DNA of 64,000 nt from positions 62,001 to 126,000 of the forward strand of contig JARWMV010000039.1 of NCBI GenBank assembly GCA_030998015.1. The letters are read 5' to 3'. The DNA comes from Ceratorhiza oryzae-sativae (lineage: Eukaryota; Basidiomycota; Agaricomycetes; Cantharellales; Ceratobasidiaceae). Shown piece after piece: positions 16,983-27,964 of the stretch (position 1 is its first letter; each line of letters opens with the position of its first letter). The notes below the pieces were generated by a model that searched no databases, was not told where the DNA came from, and saw nothing but the letters and a program-made list of their open reading frames with translations. A program made the translations under genes and the position numbers.

Positions 16983-17550
16983 TGTTATGACCTGCACAGA
17001 CAGCCATAACATAACAAGAGAATTAGCCTATAATTTATAGCATTTTCTCCTAAGTCAAACAAGCTATAAACAAGGTCATATGACCTCAGTGCTTAGCCTG
17101 GTGCTTACAGTGGTTATCTAACTTGCTCCTGCAATTCTCTCCATTGTAACTTGGAGCAAGCAGCAAGTTATCATGTGACCTCAGTGCTTAAATCATGTGA
17201 CCCTTGGAGCTTGCATGGCTCTATAAGATTCAGAGCTGCAACAACACTAAGAACAACTTACGTAAGGGTTATAGACTATTGCATGAAGCATCAACACTGT
17301 TTATCCATGGTCAAGCCACTCACATGACCTGTAAACACTGTGGACTGTGGGGAGGTCTGACTCACACCTTGTGGAGTATATAAGAAACAGGAAGCAAGCT
17401 GGAGGACCTCAGCTTGCTTTATCTTGTCCACCACAGGGACCTCAACCATACACTGTAGAATAACACACACAGTAGATAGAAATAGACAACACAAACAACC
17501 TAGCCACTACTTAAGGAAGACCAATGGATAGTAAACAGGGGGTCTTGACA
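16983..17550 (+). mobile_element. LTR, related family, CpG-depleted
   Basis: It starts TGTTATGACC and ends GGTCTTGACA. It shares with 20126-20632 (inverted) the sequences ACTACTTAAGGA and GAGCAAG and the promoter hairpin (GGAAGCAAGC...GCTTGCTTTATC) downstream of TATATAAG near 17380. A decayed internal region follows. Confidence 0.65.
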
Positions 17551-18228
17551 AATTTCAAGGAACTCATCAAGCAGATTGACAAGTTGCACCAAGTCCACTT
17601 GCAGGATTACTTGATACTGAGCATGATGGTGCCACTGTGAGAGGCCCTGGGCCTATATGAAGACCCATCATACTACAAGGAAGAGGACAACAACCTCTAT
17701 GCCAATGTGCCAATGAGTCCATTGGCCCCTACCTTGTAGCTGGTGGAACTGGCTTCCCTGTCTAATGCACCAGTGACACTGGCCCCCACTATTGCACCCA
17801 CCACACCAGCCCAGCTGGTACCTCCTGTTGCAGGCCTGCCTCAGGGTCTGCATACATACTTGGGGGTACCCCAAGACCTCCATGCAAACCTGTGTGGGAG
17901 TGCCATGTATCATGGCTATACCTGATCTGAGGCTGCAGATAGGCCAGTACTGGAGGTTGTGCCAGTACCCTTGGGCCAACCAGGATCATTGGGTGAACCT
18001 GAGGCAGATCCCTTGGGCAGTCTGAAGTGGAGACTGGCTGACAAGTTGCACTCCAGTGACCAATATGCACCCTGGGGTGGTATGGGTTTGGCTTCAGCAG
18101 TGGGTGCAGTGGGCAGACACTGTTCTGTTCAAAGTCCAGCCAAAAGGCAGACATAGCAAGCCTTGAGGGAGGGTCCCTTGAACAAGGACCACAGCAGGTG
18201 GTCAATACCAATGACCCTGAAGGGGTGG
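17525..18228 (+). pseudogene. Decayed gag-like frame
   Basis: A frame starting MDSKQGVLTNFKELIKQID runs through QDYLILSMMVPL, a stop, EALGLYEDPSYYKEEDNN and a Pro/Ala/Leu-rich stretch, with further stops. The position after an LTR and the composition suggest a gag remnant of a retrotransposon. No zinc knuckle is visible. The stops could come from CpG loss. Confidence 0.4.
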
Positions 18229-19520
18229 TGTTATGGCATGTGTGCTATGCACAGGAAATACACACTGTTTTTAATGGTCCATCCATGACCCAGGTTGATG
18301 TGACCCTCTTTAGCCTCCAGCAAGGTCTCTTGCAGCAGGCATGTCTCATGCCCCATGAATATAGGTCCATGGCTGTCATGAGCCATGATCAACAGTCTTG
18401 TGGCTTGGCTACTCTCCTTTCATGAGTAAGCACCTCCACTTGCTTACTGAGCTACATCCTGTTTTTAGTCTCTTGCTTACTGATCACTAGCTTTCACCCT
18501 TACTCATCTTACTGCCTTGCTGACTGATGGACATACTATTATTAGTAACTGGCTGACTGATCACTACCATTCTTTCTTACTCATCCTGCATGTATGCTTA
18601 GTCACTCTCTTGGTAAGAATAGTATAAAAAGCAAGGAGAGCAAGCTGGGGTAGACTGGCTTGCTCTCCCTTGTCAATTTCCCTCTAAAGCATCCAGTGTG
18701 AAGATCAGTCCCTAGCTGAGTTATTAACTTACACTGGGTGACAAAAGTCTTGCAGCACTCGTGTTACGGCTCTGGGCAGTCAGGAGTGAAGGCAAAGCAC
18801 AACTTTTTGTATGGCATATTTAGGGTACTGTCTAATACATATATTGTAATACTTTGTGAGCATCTGGAGTGCATGCACGGTGCATGAGGGGAGATGTGGC
18901 ACAGGGGTGGTTTTTAAGGTCATTGTTCCAGGTGTCCCCGAGCTTAGCTGTAGTAGTAGGTATTATAGCGCTGAGCCTCGCGACTGCAACGGGCATCTGG
19001 GCTTTTGTGTGCCTGCCACCATTGCAGAGATATGGGCAACTGAAAGTACTGTTTTTGGGTGTTTTTGGCCAAAAAGCGCCAAAATTGCCGACTTCGGGCC
19101 ACCATTGCTCAATAACGGGGGCACGCACACAAAAGCTCAGATACTCATTGAAATCTCAAAGCTCAGTGCTATCATGCCTACTACTACAGCTAAGCTCGGG
19201 GATGCCTGGAACAATGACCTTAAAAACCACCCCTGTGCCACATCTCCCCTCATGCACCGTGCATGCACTCCAGATGCTCACAAAGTGTTGCAATATATGT
19301 ATTAGACAGTACCCTACATATGTCATACAAAAGGTTGTGCTTTGCCTTCGCTCCTGACTGCCCAGAGCCATAACACGAGTGCTGCAAGACTTTTGTCACC
19401 CAGTGTAAGTAATAGCTAGAAGGGCCTTGAGTCAAGGCCACATTGCAAGCCCCAGCACTAAGCACCTGACTTAGCCACTGTCCACAGTTGCTGAGTCAGC
19501 AACAGGTGTCCATCAGCCAC
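18229..19520 (+). mobile_element. LTR of the older family, split by a foldback element
   Basis: It starts TGTTATGGCA. It carries TATAAAAAGC at about 18624 and the hairpin GGAGAGCAAGC...GCTTGCTCTCC. It is the inverted counterpart of 16046-16982. A 674-bp TA-flanked element (18732-19405) is inserted. The end near 19520 is approximate, because a TGTCACAACC motif typical of another LTR start follows. Confidence 0.55.
18732..19405. mobile_element. 674-bp foldback element, CACTG ends, TA target
   Basis: Its ends are CACTGGGTGACAAAAGTCTT and the inverse, flanked by TA duplications at 18730-18731 and 19406-19407. Nearly the whole length is an inverted repeat with arms of about 320 bp. The termini and TA target are typical of Tc1/mariner- or pogo-type non-autonomous elements. 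No transposase is present. Confidence 0.8.
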
Positions 19521-20125
19521 TGTCACAACCTGACATGCATATATTTATCACATAATATTTTCTCAATTTATTACATTTTTAAGAACATTTTCAAAACACA
19601 CCTTCCTTTTATGTAGAGATGTCAGGCAAGAAATTTGCTGGTTACCTGCACCTGCAGCCAGTAACTGGCACCCTAAGACCCCTACCTGCACCTGCACCTG
19701 CAGCCAGTATCTGGCATTTTACCTGAATTCCTGCTGTTGCAGATATACCTGTAGTTAACTGTCACTGCAAGCTTACAACATATATACCATAAAATAGGAA
19801 AAATTCATAGATTTCTAATGATATATAACACATTCTGTACAAAATATTCTAGCACCTGTTGCAGTCCAAACAGTGTGGAGGTGAATCCATTAAAAGGGGG
19901 ACACTTTTGCAAAACTCATCACAACTGTTAGCTTATGTACTCATAAAATGCAAAAAAGTCACAGCTTTTCACCCATATACATATCACATGTGAGAAAAAT
20001 CTCAGTCATGAGATTGCAAGACTTTTGTCCTGGAAAATAATCTGCAAATCTGCACAGCCCTGATTTCAACATCAAGGAGGCATTTCCAAGCAAATATAAT
20101 GGTTCCAGTGGACTCAGAGCATTAG
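19521..20125. other. No gene; transposon debris
   Basis: This AT-rich sequence holds a short CCTGCACCTGCA repeat near 19650-19700 and a lone GAGATGTCAGGCAAGAA motif at about 19616, similar to one end of the GAGATGTC elements. No second end was found. Confidence 0.4.
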
Positions 20126-20632
20126 TGTTGAGACCCCTCCATCTCCTTGTCTCTGTTGATTCCTTAAGTAGTGCCTATGCTGTCAGTGGTAATTTGCAGT
20201 ATATATTGATAGTATCTAGGTAGTATGTATGGACAGCCCCTGTGGTTGACAAGATAAAGCAAGCTGGGGCCTACAGGCTTGCTTTCAATGAGTTATATAC
20301 CCTTCAAGGTATGAGTCAGACTGTGGAACAGTCTGCAGTAGGTTACAGGTCATGTGTGGTGTAAACAAGTATTAAGTAAGTTGCTCTTAGGGTTGTTGTG
20401 GCTCCAAATCTTATAGAGCTGCATGAGGTCCAAGGGTCATGTGATAACTTGCTCCTCACTCCAAGTTACAATGGAGAGAATTGCAGGAGCAAGTTAGATA
20501 ACCACTGTAAGTGCCAGGATAAGCACCAAGGTCATGTGACCTTGTTCATAGCTTGTTCAACTTAGGAGAAAATGCTATAAACTATAGGCTAATTCTCTTG
20601 TTTTGTTATGGCTGTCCATGCAGGTCATAACA
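20126..20632 (-). mobile_element. Solo LTR, old relative of the Rep element's LTR
   Basis: It starts TGTTGAGACC and ends GGTCATAACA on the plus strand. It aligns with 5608-6186 over the promoter hairpin (GATAAAGCAAGCTGGG...GGCTTGCTTT) and over the segment around CTTATAGAGC, with CpG sites turned to TpG or CpA. Flanks ATTAG and GTTAG may be a decayed target duplication. No primer site or internal region adjoins it. Confidence 0.7.
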
Positions 20633-20637
20633 GTTAG

Positions 20638-21010
20638 AAACCCCCTATATTGCATAGCATTGTGCTCATAACTATGTCCCATGTAGGTGAAGTCACTCCC
20701 TCTCCCATGATTTCCAGCTGATGCCCAGTTCCCCCAGGTCAGGTCAGGCAAACTCACCAAATGGACATGTAGATGAGTATTACAGGTCACTCTACTACAG
20801 TAATAAGGTGCTCTGAGTCCATCTGGATCATCAGAAAGCCTTCAAACTCCCTCAGACATGCTGGAGAGGGGATTTGGCTGTAATTTAAGTACTAAGGGGT
20901 ATGTTTCCCCTGTTTCACCCTCTAAATCTTGTCCAAATGAGCTGAAATTGTGTAGGTAGCATCTCTTATACCCATCACATCTATCTAGTACAAGGGAGCA
21001 GCATTTGCAC
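20638..21010. other. No gene seen
   Basis: CpG-poor repeat-like sequence without a supported frame. Confidence 0.4.
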
Positions 21011-21012
21011 TA

Positions 21013-21209
21013 GAGATGTTGTGCCGGAATTCCGGCGCGTTCCGTCTCCCCTGTAGCTCCGTCAGTTCTGCTCTGCTTGGGGCTCGCTGCGTATCGTTGG
21101 ATAGCCTTACGTCGCCGCTATCGATTGATCCGCAGTGGGTCCCAAACGGAGCAGAACTGACGGAGCTACAAGGGAGACGGAACGCGCCGGAATTCCGGCA
21201 CGACATCTC
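21013..21209. mobile_element. 197-bp foldback MITE, GAGATGTC family, CpG-rich copy
   Basis: The ends GAGATGT and ACATCTC are inverted and flanked by TA (21011-21012 and 21210-21211). Arms of about 75 bp (for example GTGCCGGAATTCCGGCGCG) pair almost perfectly. It has the same length as 16332-16528, and that copy looks like a CpG-decayed version of this one. It stands at the border of a broken gene copy. Confidence 0.8.
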
Positions 21210-21211
21210 TA

Positions 21212-21790
21212 GCGGCGGCGAATCGGCAGTGGATCGAAATTGAAGGTGTTGGGCATAATGTGCTTGAGCTCATCACGGATCTGACGGCCCAGCCGCAGCT
21301 GAGTCATAAAGCTGTGAATGAATTGATTGAATCTTTTCGATAGATGACATTGGTGCACCGACGCTAGGACTATGCCAGTCTCAGGAAAGCAATTATCAAA
21401 ATCGTGGTCGACGTGAGGACTCATGGTCAAGAGTCGAATTTCCAGCCTGGTCCTGCGATGGTTTTGGCAGCTGGGGCTGTGGTACTCTCTCTCCGGTGCC
21501 ATCTTCCACGCCATTCGACAGGTTGCCCACGAATTGATCCAGTAAGACACGACTCATCATTGCAGGGTCACGCCGGTATGTAGACCCGCTCTCCTATTAG
21601 CCGGTACACTCATGTGACTTTGATTAGCCTGAAGATGAGACGCCGACGAATGCATCCCGTGTAAAGATGTCCAACGCCAAGATCCAAGATGGGGTTCCTG
21701 ACCAAACTCGGGCGTTGAGCCGAACGACATTTCAGGGCACGGTGGGTATGGCCAAGGGAATCCAACGGGAGCGTCAGCAGGCAATGCCCG
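21212..21790 (+). pseudogene. Broken copy of the 3' end of the unknown gene at 27965-30176
   Basis: In shifting frames the translation reads DYASLRKAIIKIVVDVRT and WQLGLWYSLSGAIFHAIRQ, and after a spliced gap NASRVKMSNAKIQD and MPEIWEDQ. These match DYATLRKATIKLIADVRT, WELILWYSLSDGIIKSIRR, NSQIQD and MSEIWQDQ of the intact gene. The rest of the gene is missing to the left, where the MITE begins. It has frameshifts and stops and is not functional. Confidence 0.75.
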
Positions 21791-22559
21791 AGATATGGGA
21801 GGACCAATGATAGTAGCACAATATTGAGGTAAATTTTGCTCTTACTCTTGAAACGCACCAGGCTAAAATCAATGTGTTTGCCAAGTTTCATAATAGTTCG
21901 CAGTTAGATTCTCGTGGTTCTACGGCATATGCTTCCGTATATGCTATGCAATGGATGTGTTTAACAATGCAAGTTCTGAAGAGACTGTTTTTGAGGAGGA
22001 TAAAATGCGGCACTGAGCATACAAAAAAATGCTGAAAGTTAGCTACACGTGTGACTTGGCAGCCGGGGATGGTAAGGTAAAACACCACATGATGAAATAA
22101 CCTCCGGGATGCGTGCTTCACTCGTACAAAGTGCCAGCGAAGAGCTTCGCTCGTGTTTGCCCTGACTGAGTGAAACAGGTAATGCTAAATACCCTATTGG
22201 GGCGCTCGGTGTCGTACGATTTGGCTTCGACTGGCAGGTAGCAAGTTGAATAAACACGAGGAGAGGGATTTTTCGTTTTCATTTCGGGCCGGCGTTGGGG
22301 AAGCATAGGGGCATGTTTGTGCACCGGCCTGATGCGCCCTAGCCTCGACAGCGCCTGCGCCAACGTGTCCTCGAGGCTATTTTCTCACTGAAACAGAGGA
22401 GCACATGACCGAAATCCCCAACGAAAATGTCGAGACGGTCACATGGACCAATCGAGACAAAGCACGTGGGCCATCAAATCCAAATCGCGGCTCCACGACG
22501 TCATGTGACGTGCGACTATATCATCCCGCGCCAGCTGGTGTGTGCCTCCTTGTTGTGCG
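21791..22559. other. Intergenic; upstream region of the lipase gene
   Basis: No supported coding frame. A GTCATGTGAC box lies near 22502, about 60 bp before the lipase start. Confidence 0.5.
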
Positions 22560-24204
22560 ATGAGTAGCTCGACGTGCGCGCCCTCTCCAATCCTCTCCAT
22601 CTACCGACGCGTCATCTCTGTCGTCAGCGCCGGCGCTGCAGGCGGCCACGGGAGTGCGGGATTCGGCCAGCGGCGGCGGCTGCTGTGGCCGCGGTGGCGA
22701 TGGCAGGGCGTCGCGCAGCAGACGGTGCGGTGGCCGCGCTGGCTGTCGGTCGCGGCTCTCCGGACGTCGGACTCGAACGTTGCTCGCCCCAACGAACGTG
22801 TGCGCCCCAAAGCTAAACGACGGCCAGACCTCAATTCGACGATCTACAAACTCATGAACTGCCCGGTGCTCTTCGATCCTGTTCGAGCGCCGAGAAACAA
22901 GATTGTCCTTTGCCACGGTGAGTCGCGCGGTTACTCTGGTTGTGTTGGACACGGGCTGATCAGCGTTGGCAGGCTTGTACGGATTCGATGTCCGTGGGCC
23001 GAGCGCATTTCCTCGACTCCAGCTGCACTATTGGTCCAATGTGCTTGATGTCCTACGCGGAAAAGTCGGAGCAGACGTCGTCGTCACCGGTGTCCCAGGG
23101 TGTGTCTCCATCTCTCGCCCGTTCGTGTTCTGATTCGCTGACCCCACCTTTCCCCGCACCAGAACCGGCTCCATCCAAGAACGAGCGACGCTGATGCACA
23201 ATGCTCTTTCCGAACGCGTCCGAGGGCAACAGGTCAACTTTGTCGCCCACTCGATGGGTGGTTTGGACTGTCGTCACTTGATCTCGCGCATCCAGCCGAC
23301 AGAGTACACGCCTGTGTCCCTCACGACAGTGTCGACGCCGCACCGAGGGAGTAGCTTTATGGACTGGTGTGCTGCCAACATTGGAATTGGCGAGCTCGGT
23401 CAAGCAGTCGAGGAAGCTGCCAAATATGTCCCGCCGTACACGCTCAACGCCCCGCTCCTCTCCAAGTCGCGATCCAAGGACCGATCAGAGGCGGCCCAGT
23501 CTCTCGTTGCCCAACTCGCTACGCTCCCCCAGTCTCTCACGACCATGCTCCTCGCTCTCCTCGACTCCCCCGCCTATGCCAACCTCACGACCCACTTTTG
23601 CACGACATTCTTCAATCCCCAAACACCCAACATGCATGGTGTCAAATACTATTCCGTTGCTGCACGAGCCCCCGCCGACATGTCCATCTTCCATCCTCTC
23701 TGGCTTCCCAAGACCATCCTGGACGCGGCCGAAGCGAAACACGCCGGCCGAACGCCCGAGTGGGGGAGCGAAGAATCCCGAGACCGACCGAGGTGGTACG
23801 GCCACGACGGCCTAGTGAGCGTCGCCTCTGCCCGATGGGGCGAATTTCTCGGCGTGATCGAAGGTGTGGACCATTGGGAGCTACGAGGCGCCGGACCGGG
23901 GCGAGCCCAAGGCGGTGGATGGACAGAGTGGGCCAAGTCATTTGGGCTCTGGCGGGACGAGCGCGCGCGCGAGACGGTGGTTCAGTCGGCGGATTCGAAT
24001 CAACAGCGCGCGGCTGTGACGGCTGCGCTGGACTGGGTCGTCAATGCGGTGAGCTCGTCGCATGCGGCGAACCCCGGTGGGGACCAGGATCCCGCCGCGG
24101 CAGCCGAGAGTGCGAGCGCGCGCAAGGTTCGGGGTGAGCCGGTGTGGGACATGGAGCGGTTTTATGTGGCGCTTTGTCGTAAGCTTTATGATGACGGCCT
24201 GTGA
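22560..24204 (+). CDS. TGL2-like triacylglycerol lipase (alpha/beta hydrolase)
   Basis: There are three exons: 22560-22917, 22973-23099 and 23163-24204, with GTGAGT/GCAG and GTGTGT/CCAG introns in frame. Exon 1 ends at the first conserved box (NKIVLCHG), exon 2 carries LYGFDVRGPSAFPRLQLHYW and the end of VVVTGVPGTGSIQERA. Exon 3 carries the nucleophile elbow VAHSMGGLDCRHLIS and STPHRGSSFMDW. A late DHWEL may hold the catalytic His. This is the layout of TGL2, a mitochondrial lipase of yeast acting on short-chain tri- and diacylglycerols. The head is Arg-rich and could target mitochondria, but its exact start is uncertain because the first 80 residues are not conserved-looking. Confidence 0.85.
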
Positions 24205-25943
24205 TTTCGGGTTTCGGCTGGGGTGTATGATTATTCGGCGATGGTTGCATTTGGATGAGACTGTATGATAGCTATACTGGAATAATGTCTTTACTTTACG
24301 ATAATCTACGCATGTTTTACCAGATCGTTAGACTTGTATTTGGTCCCGCTGGGGTTTGATTTAGCGGATCAAGGCAATCTGTTATGAGGTGTGACGTCAG
24401 ACTGGCTTTGTGATGATCCAGCGAGCATAGGTGACTAATCTCTGGCCACCACAAGGCATCTTGCACTCACATACACAGCCTATTTTTGCCACTCTCGTGT
24501 CACCAGTTGACCAGGCTCCCCAGTCTCAACTCTCGGCGTCGACAACGAGTGCGCTGCGTAACATGTGATTCGTTCGCACGCTCAGTGCCACAATGACCAT
24601 GGCACTCTTGACAAGGACGTCAGGAAAAAAACCTGGGAGTAGACCAGCCCTAGTGATCCAAACCCGGTAGGTTACACGCTGTAACCGCCGGGGAGGAGGG
24701 GGGGTATAATAGATCCTAACGTACGTCGATTTACCTGGTTTGTCATGGGTAAACTGGTCAAATAACATAGTATTGTCCGGGGGAGGGGGAAAGGTAAACT
24801 GGGCAAACTGGCAAATTGCGAGTCATTTGCCGTGATCTGCTCCGAGGCCTTTTCCTCAGACCGATACGAAATCATGCGAATGAGATCAAGCGGCAGCAGA
24901 AAAAATAGCAACTCGCATTTATATGATCATCTTTAGGTATCGTAGCGACGAGGCGGGGATTTATGATAGACCTAATTCAATGAAAAAGGACCAGGCAGGC
25001 AGGGAGGGAACGATAGAAGGCAGAAACCACAGGCTGCAAGTCAAGAAACCGACAAGGGATACCGGTCTATTCAAGGTTACTCTGACTTAGCTATGGTATC
25101 ATGGAACGCAAGACGGTAATCTAGACTAGACAATGGAATTTGCCAAGAAACGAGAGCGCCGAACGCATGCTAGGAGCGCCGTTACCCCGACATTCTAGAA
25201 AAGAAACGAGGTTATATTGTTTTGCACTCAGGAACCTCAGCATATACCCATATTCCGAACATGAAGCCAACCATTCCAGGCTCGGCCGTGGGGCAAATTC
25301 GCGGTCAAAGCTTTAGAAACCAATTCCACCGCTCATCTCAATCATTAATAGCCAAATACACGGCTTTGCCTATTCGGGTAACCTTATCGCTTGGGGTTGG
25401 GGGGGGGGAGGTTCTTGGAGTCGCTTCATTCTCAATAATTGAATTAGCTCCAAGCTGTGATAGGCTTCCATGGAACTACCGCCTCCTAGCCGAGTCACAT
25501 AGTTTCGATCGTGTCCAAAATAGAAAACTACGGTAACTACGATCATTTCTTCACACCCTTCACACTGGGTCTACACGTTGCGTGCACATCACCTTCACGA
25601 GGATCATCACCGCCTCATGCCAGAATATGTTCGGCGATGAATCATGTGTGCGGCGTAGTTCATTTCATACACCAGTGGCGACACGTATCGGGGCAACCGC
25701 TCCTTTGTGGCCCCGCCCAGCGGGCGAATCCGGTTTTGTATCTGTATCTCGATTGGCATGAACCAGAATGTGCCTTTTGAACAGTACCCATATATCGGAT
25801 AGGCTCGCTGGCCAGCTAGTGGGCCTCATGACAATAAATATTCCCATGAGGGCCGGATGCCCCACGAAGCGGGATCCAAATCTGTTCGATGGGAGTTTAA
25901 GAATGAGCCCGCCGGGAGCTATGATGCACTGAAGAAGTGTATG
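24205..25943. other. Intergenic, no gene seen
   Basis: 1.7 kb without a supportable frame. It contains a run of nine G near 25400 and purine-rich stretches. Short open frames in several phases look random. Confidence 0.5.
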
Positions 25944-25945
25944 TA

Positions 25946-27374
25946 CACTGACTTACTAAACCCATGCAGCACGTGATGTGCTTTTTGCGAAATCATCGCT
26001 GGTCAGCGGTACGGTGGGTTTCAGCGTGCGGTGTGTTAAAAGATGTAGTATTTCATGTGGCTACCTTTTTGCGAAATTTGAGATAATTTGGATCAGAGGC
26101 CGACGAGTGAGAGACGAATTGGTCACCATCTGTGCTGCAAGACTTTTGGAAATTGAGAATGTTATGAAGTCAAGCCCCGGACAACACACGAATACCAGCA
26201 CGTACCTGGCCAATTTCGGTCAAACAAAGTGCGCATAAGTAAATAGTAGGATATTTAGCATACCATCGCGCCGTTTGGTAGCCGCTTTATAGGAAGATAT
26301 GCACGCATATAGGTGATTAGGAGATAGGTACATTTCCCCCTATTTCAGCTTTCCTACTCACAAAGGAGGTGGATACAGTGGTGATTTTGAGCTTATAGTA
26401 CTACTTAGGTATACTAGAGCCTATTAGAGTGTAAACACCGAAGTACTTCAAGTAGATATACACTAGATCCATATACCGCATAACACCCCCTGAGCTTGGA
26501 ACACTAAAGTCATCAGCCATACTGATTATAATTGGCTTAATGTGAGTGTTATGTATGCTCTGTATGTCTATAAAGACTATAGACCACGCCTGAGACCCCT
26601 GGTTTCCCAGAGTGTAAGTTATAGACTATGCTTTGGCTTTTTGGCACTTCCTGATACTCAAATCCTTGGTAAGGTGTATGCACAGTCTGTAACTTACACT
26701 CTGGGAAACCAGGGGTCTCAGGCGTGGTCTATTGTCTTTATAGACATACAGAGCATACATAACACTCACATCACATTAAGCCAATTATAATCAGTATGGC
26801 TGATGACTTTAGTGTTCCAAGCTCAGGGGGTGTTATGCAGTATATGGATCTAGTGTATATCTACTTGAAGTACTTCGGTGTTTACACTCTAATAGGCTCT
26901 AGTATACCTAAGTAGTACTATAAGCTCAAAATCACCACTGTATCCACCTCCTTTGTGAGTAGGAAAGCTGAAATAGGGGGAAATGTACCTATCTCCTAAT
27001 CACCTATATGCGTGCATATCTTCCTATAAAGCGGCTACCAAACGGCGCGATGGTATGCTAAATATCCTACTATTTACTTATGCGCACTTTGTTTGACCGA
27101 AATTGGCCAGGTACGTGCTGGTATTCGTGTGTTGTCCGGGGCTTGACTTCATAACATTCTCAATTTCCAAAAGTCTTGCAGCACAGATGGTGACCAATTC
27201 GTCTCTCACTCGTCGGCCTCTGATCCAAATTATCTCAAATTTCGTAAAAAGGTAGCCACATGTAAATAATACATCTTTTAATAATACACCGCACGCTGAA
27301 ACCCACCGTACCGCTGACCAGCGATGATTTCGCAAAAAGCACATCACGTGCTGCATGAGTTTAGTAAGCCAGTG
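25946..27374. mobile_element. 1.43-kb near-perfect palindrome, CACTG ends, TA target
   Basis: The sequence starts CACTGACTTACTAAACCCAT and ends with its inverse, flanked by TA at 25944-25945 and 27375-27376. The two arms of about 680 bp are almost identical, with a loop of about 50 bp near 26635-26685. The arms share GTGCTGCAAGACTTTTG with the ends of the element at 18732-19405. No transposase frame exists: the similar 86-aa frames in both arms simply mirror each other. It is a very large non-autonomous foldback element or an inverted duplication. Confidence 0.8.
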
Positions 27375-27376
27375 TA

Positions 27377-27964
27377 TGCGCCGTACAGATCGGTCGGGTG
27401 AACAACATGTGCGGGCTTGGAGTCGGACCCGAATATCTATGAAGTCTGTGACGACCACAGTATGTCCTATTTGAGCTGTGGCGAAAGCTAGTTGATAAAT
27501 CAAATAAGTCTTGGGGCCGGACTTTTATCTGAGGACACGTTTTTGGATGCGGCGATTGTGGTGGCATGGAATATTCCGAGGGACACACGTTTTGACATAA
27601 TTTGAATGCTGAGTATTCAAGACGAGCCTTCGAGTAGGACACACCGCATTAGCTAATCGCCCTTGAAATCTGTCATTCGGCTCCAAAGCTGTGAGCAACT
27701 CTTACTGTCCAACCAGCGATCAGATATGTGCGCAGGCTACACTTCCGTATGTTGCCATCCATATTTCACAGGCGATGTGGCAAAGCCGAGATGTCAACAC
27801 GTGGACTAAGGGCAGTGGTACAGGCTGTCTTGGAACGGGTAGATCAAGGTTTAGGGCAGGGGGTACCCAAGTACACAGGCCGGGCCCAAACCCGCTTGAA
27901 ACAAGTTTATAGAGTGCGACCTGTGAGTACCTAACGGCAGCTCGGCTTGGGCATCTCCTCCACC
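27377..27964. other. Intergenic; upstream region of the unknown gene
   Basis: No supported gene. It forms the promoter side of the gene starting at 27965. Confidence 0.5.

Noticed and set aside
22574..22857. Alternative frames in the first lipase exon
   Set aside because: High GC opens several frames. Only the chosen one runs into the conserved NKIVLCHG box.
24660..24911. Minus-strand small frames upstream of the lipase 3' region
   Set aside because: Low-complexity and short, without start context or similarity.
25978..26238. 86-aa frame in the left palindrome arm and its mirror in the right arm
   Set aside because: It exists twice only because the arms are copies. The right copy differs in frame length, and no family resemblance is seen.
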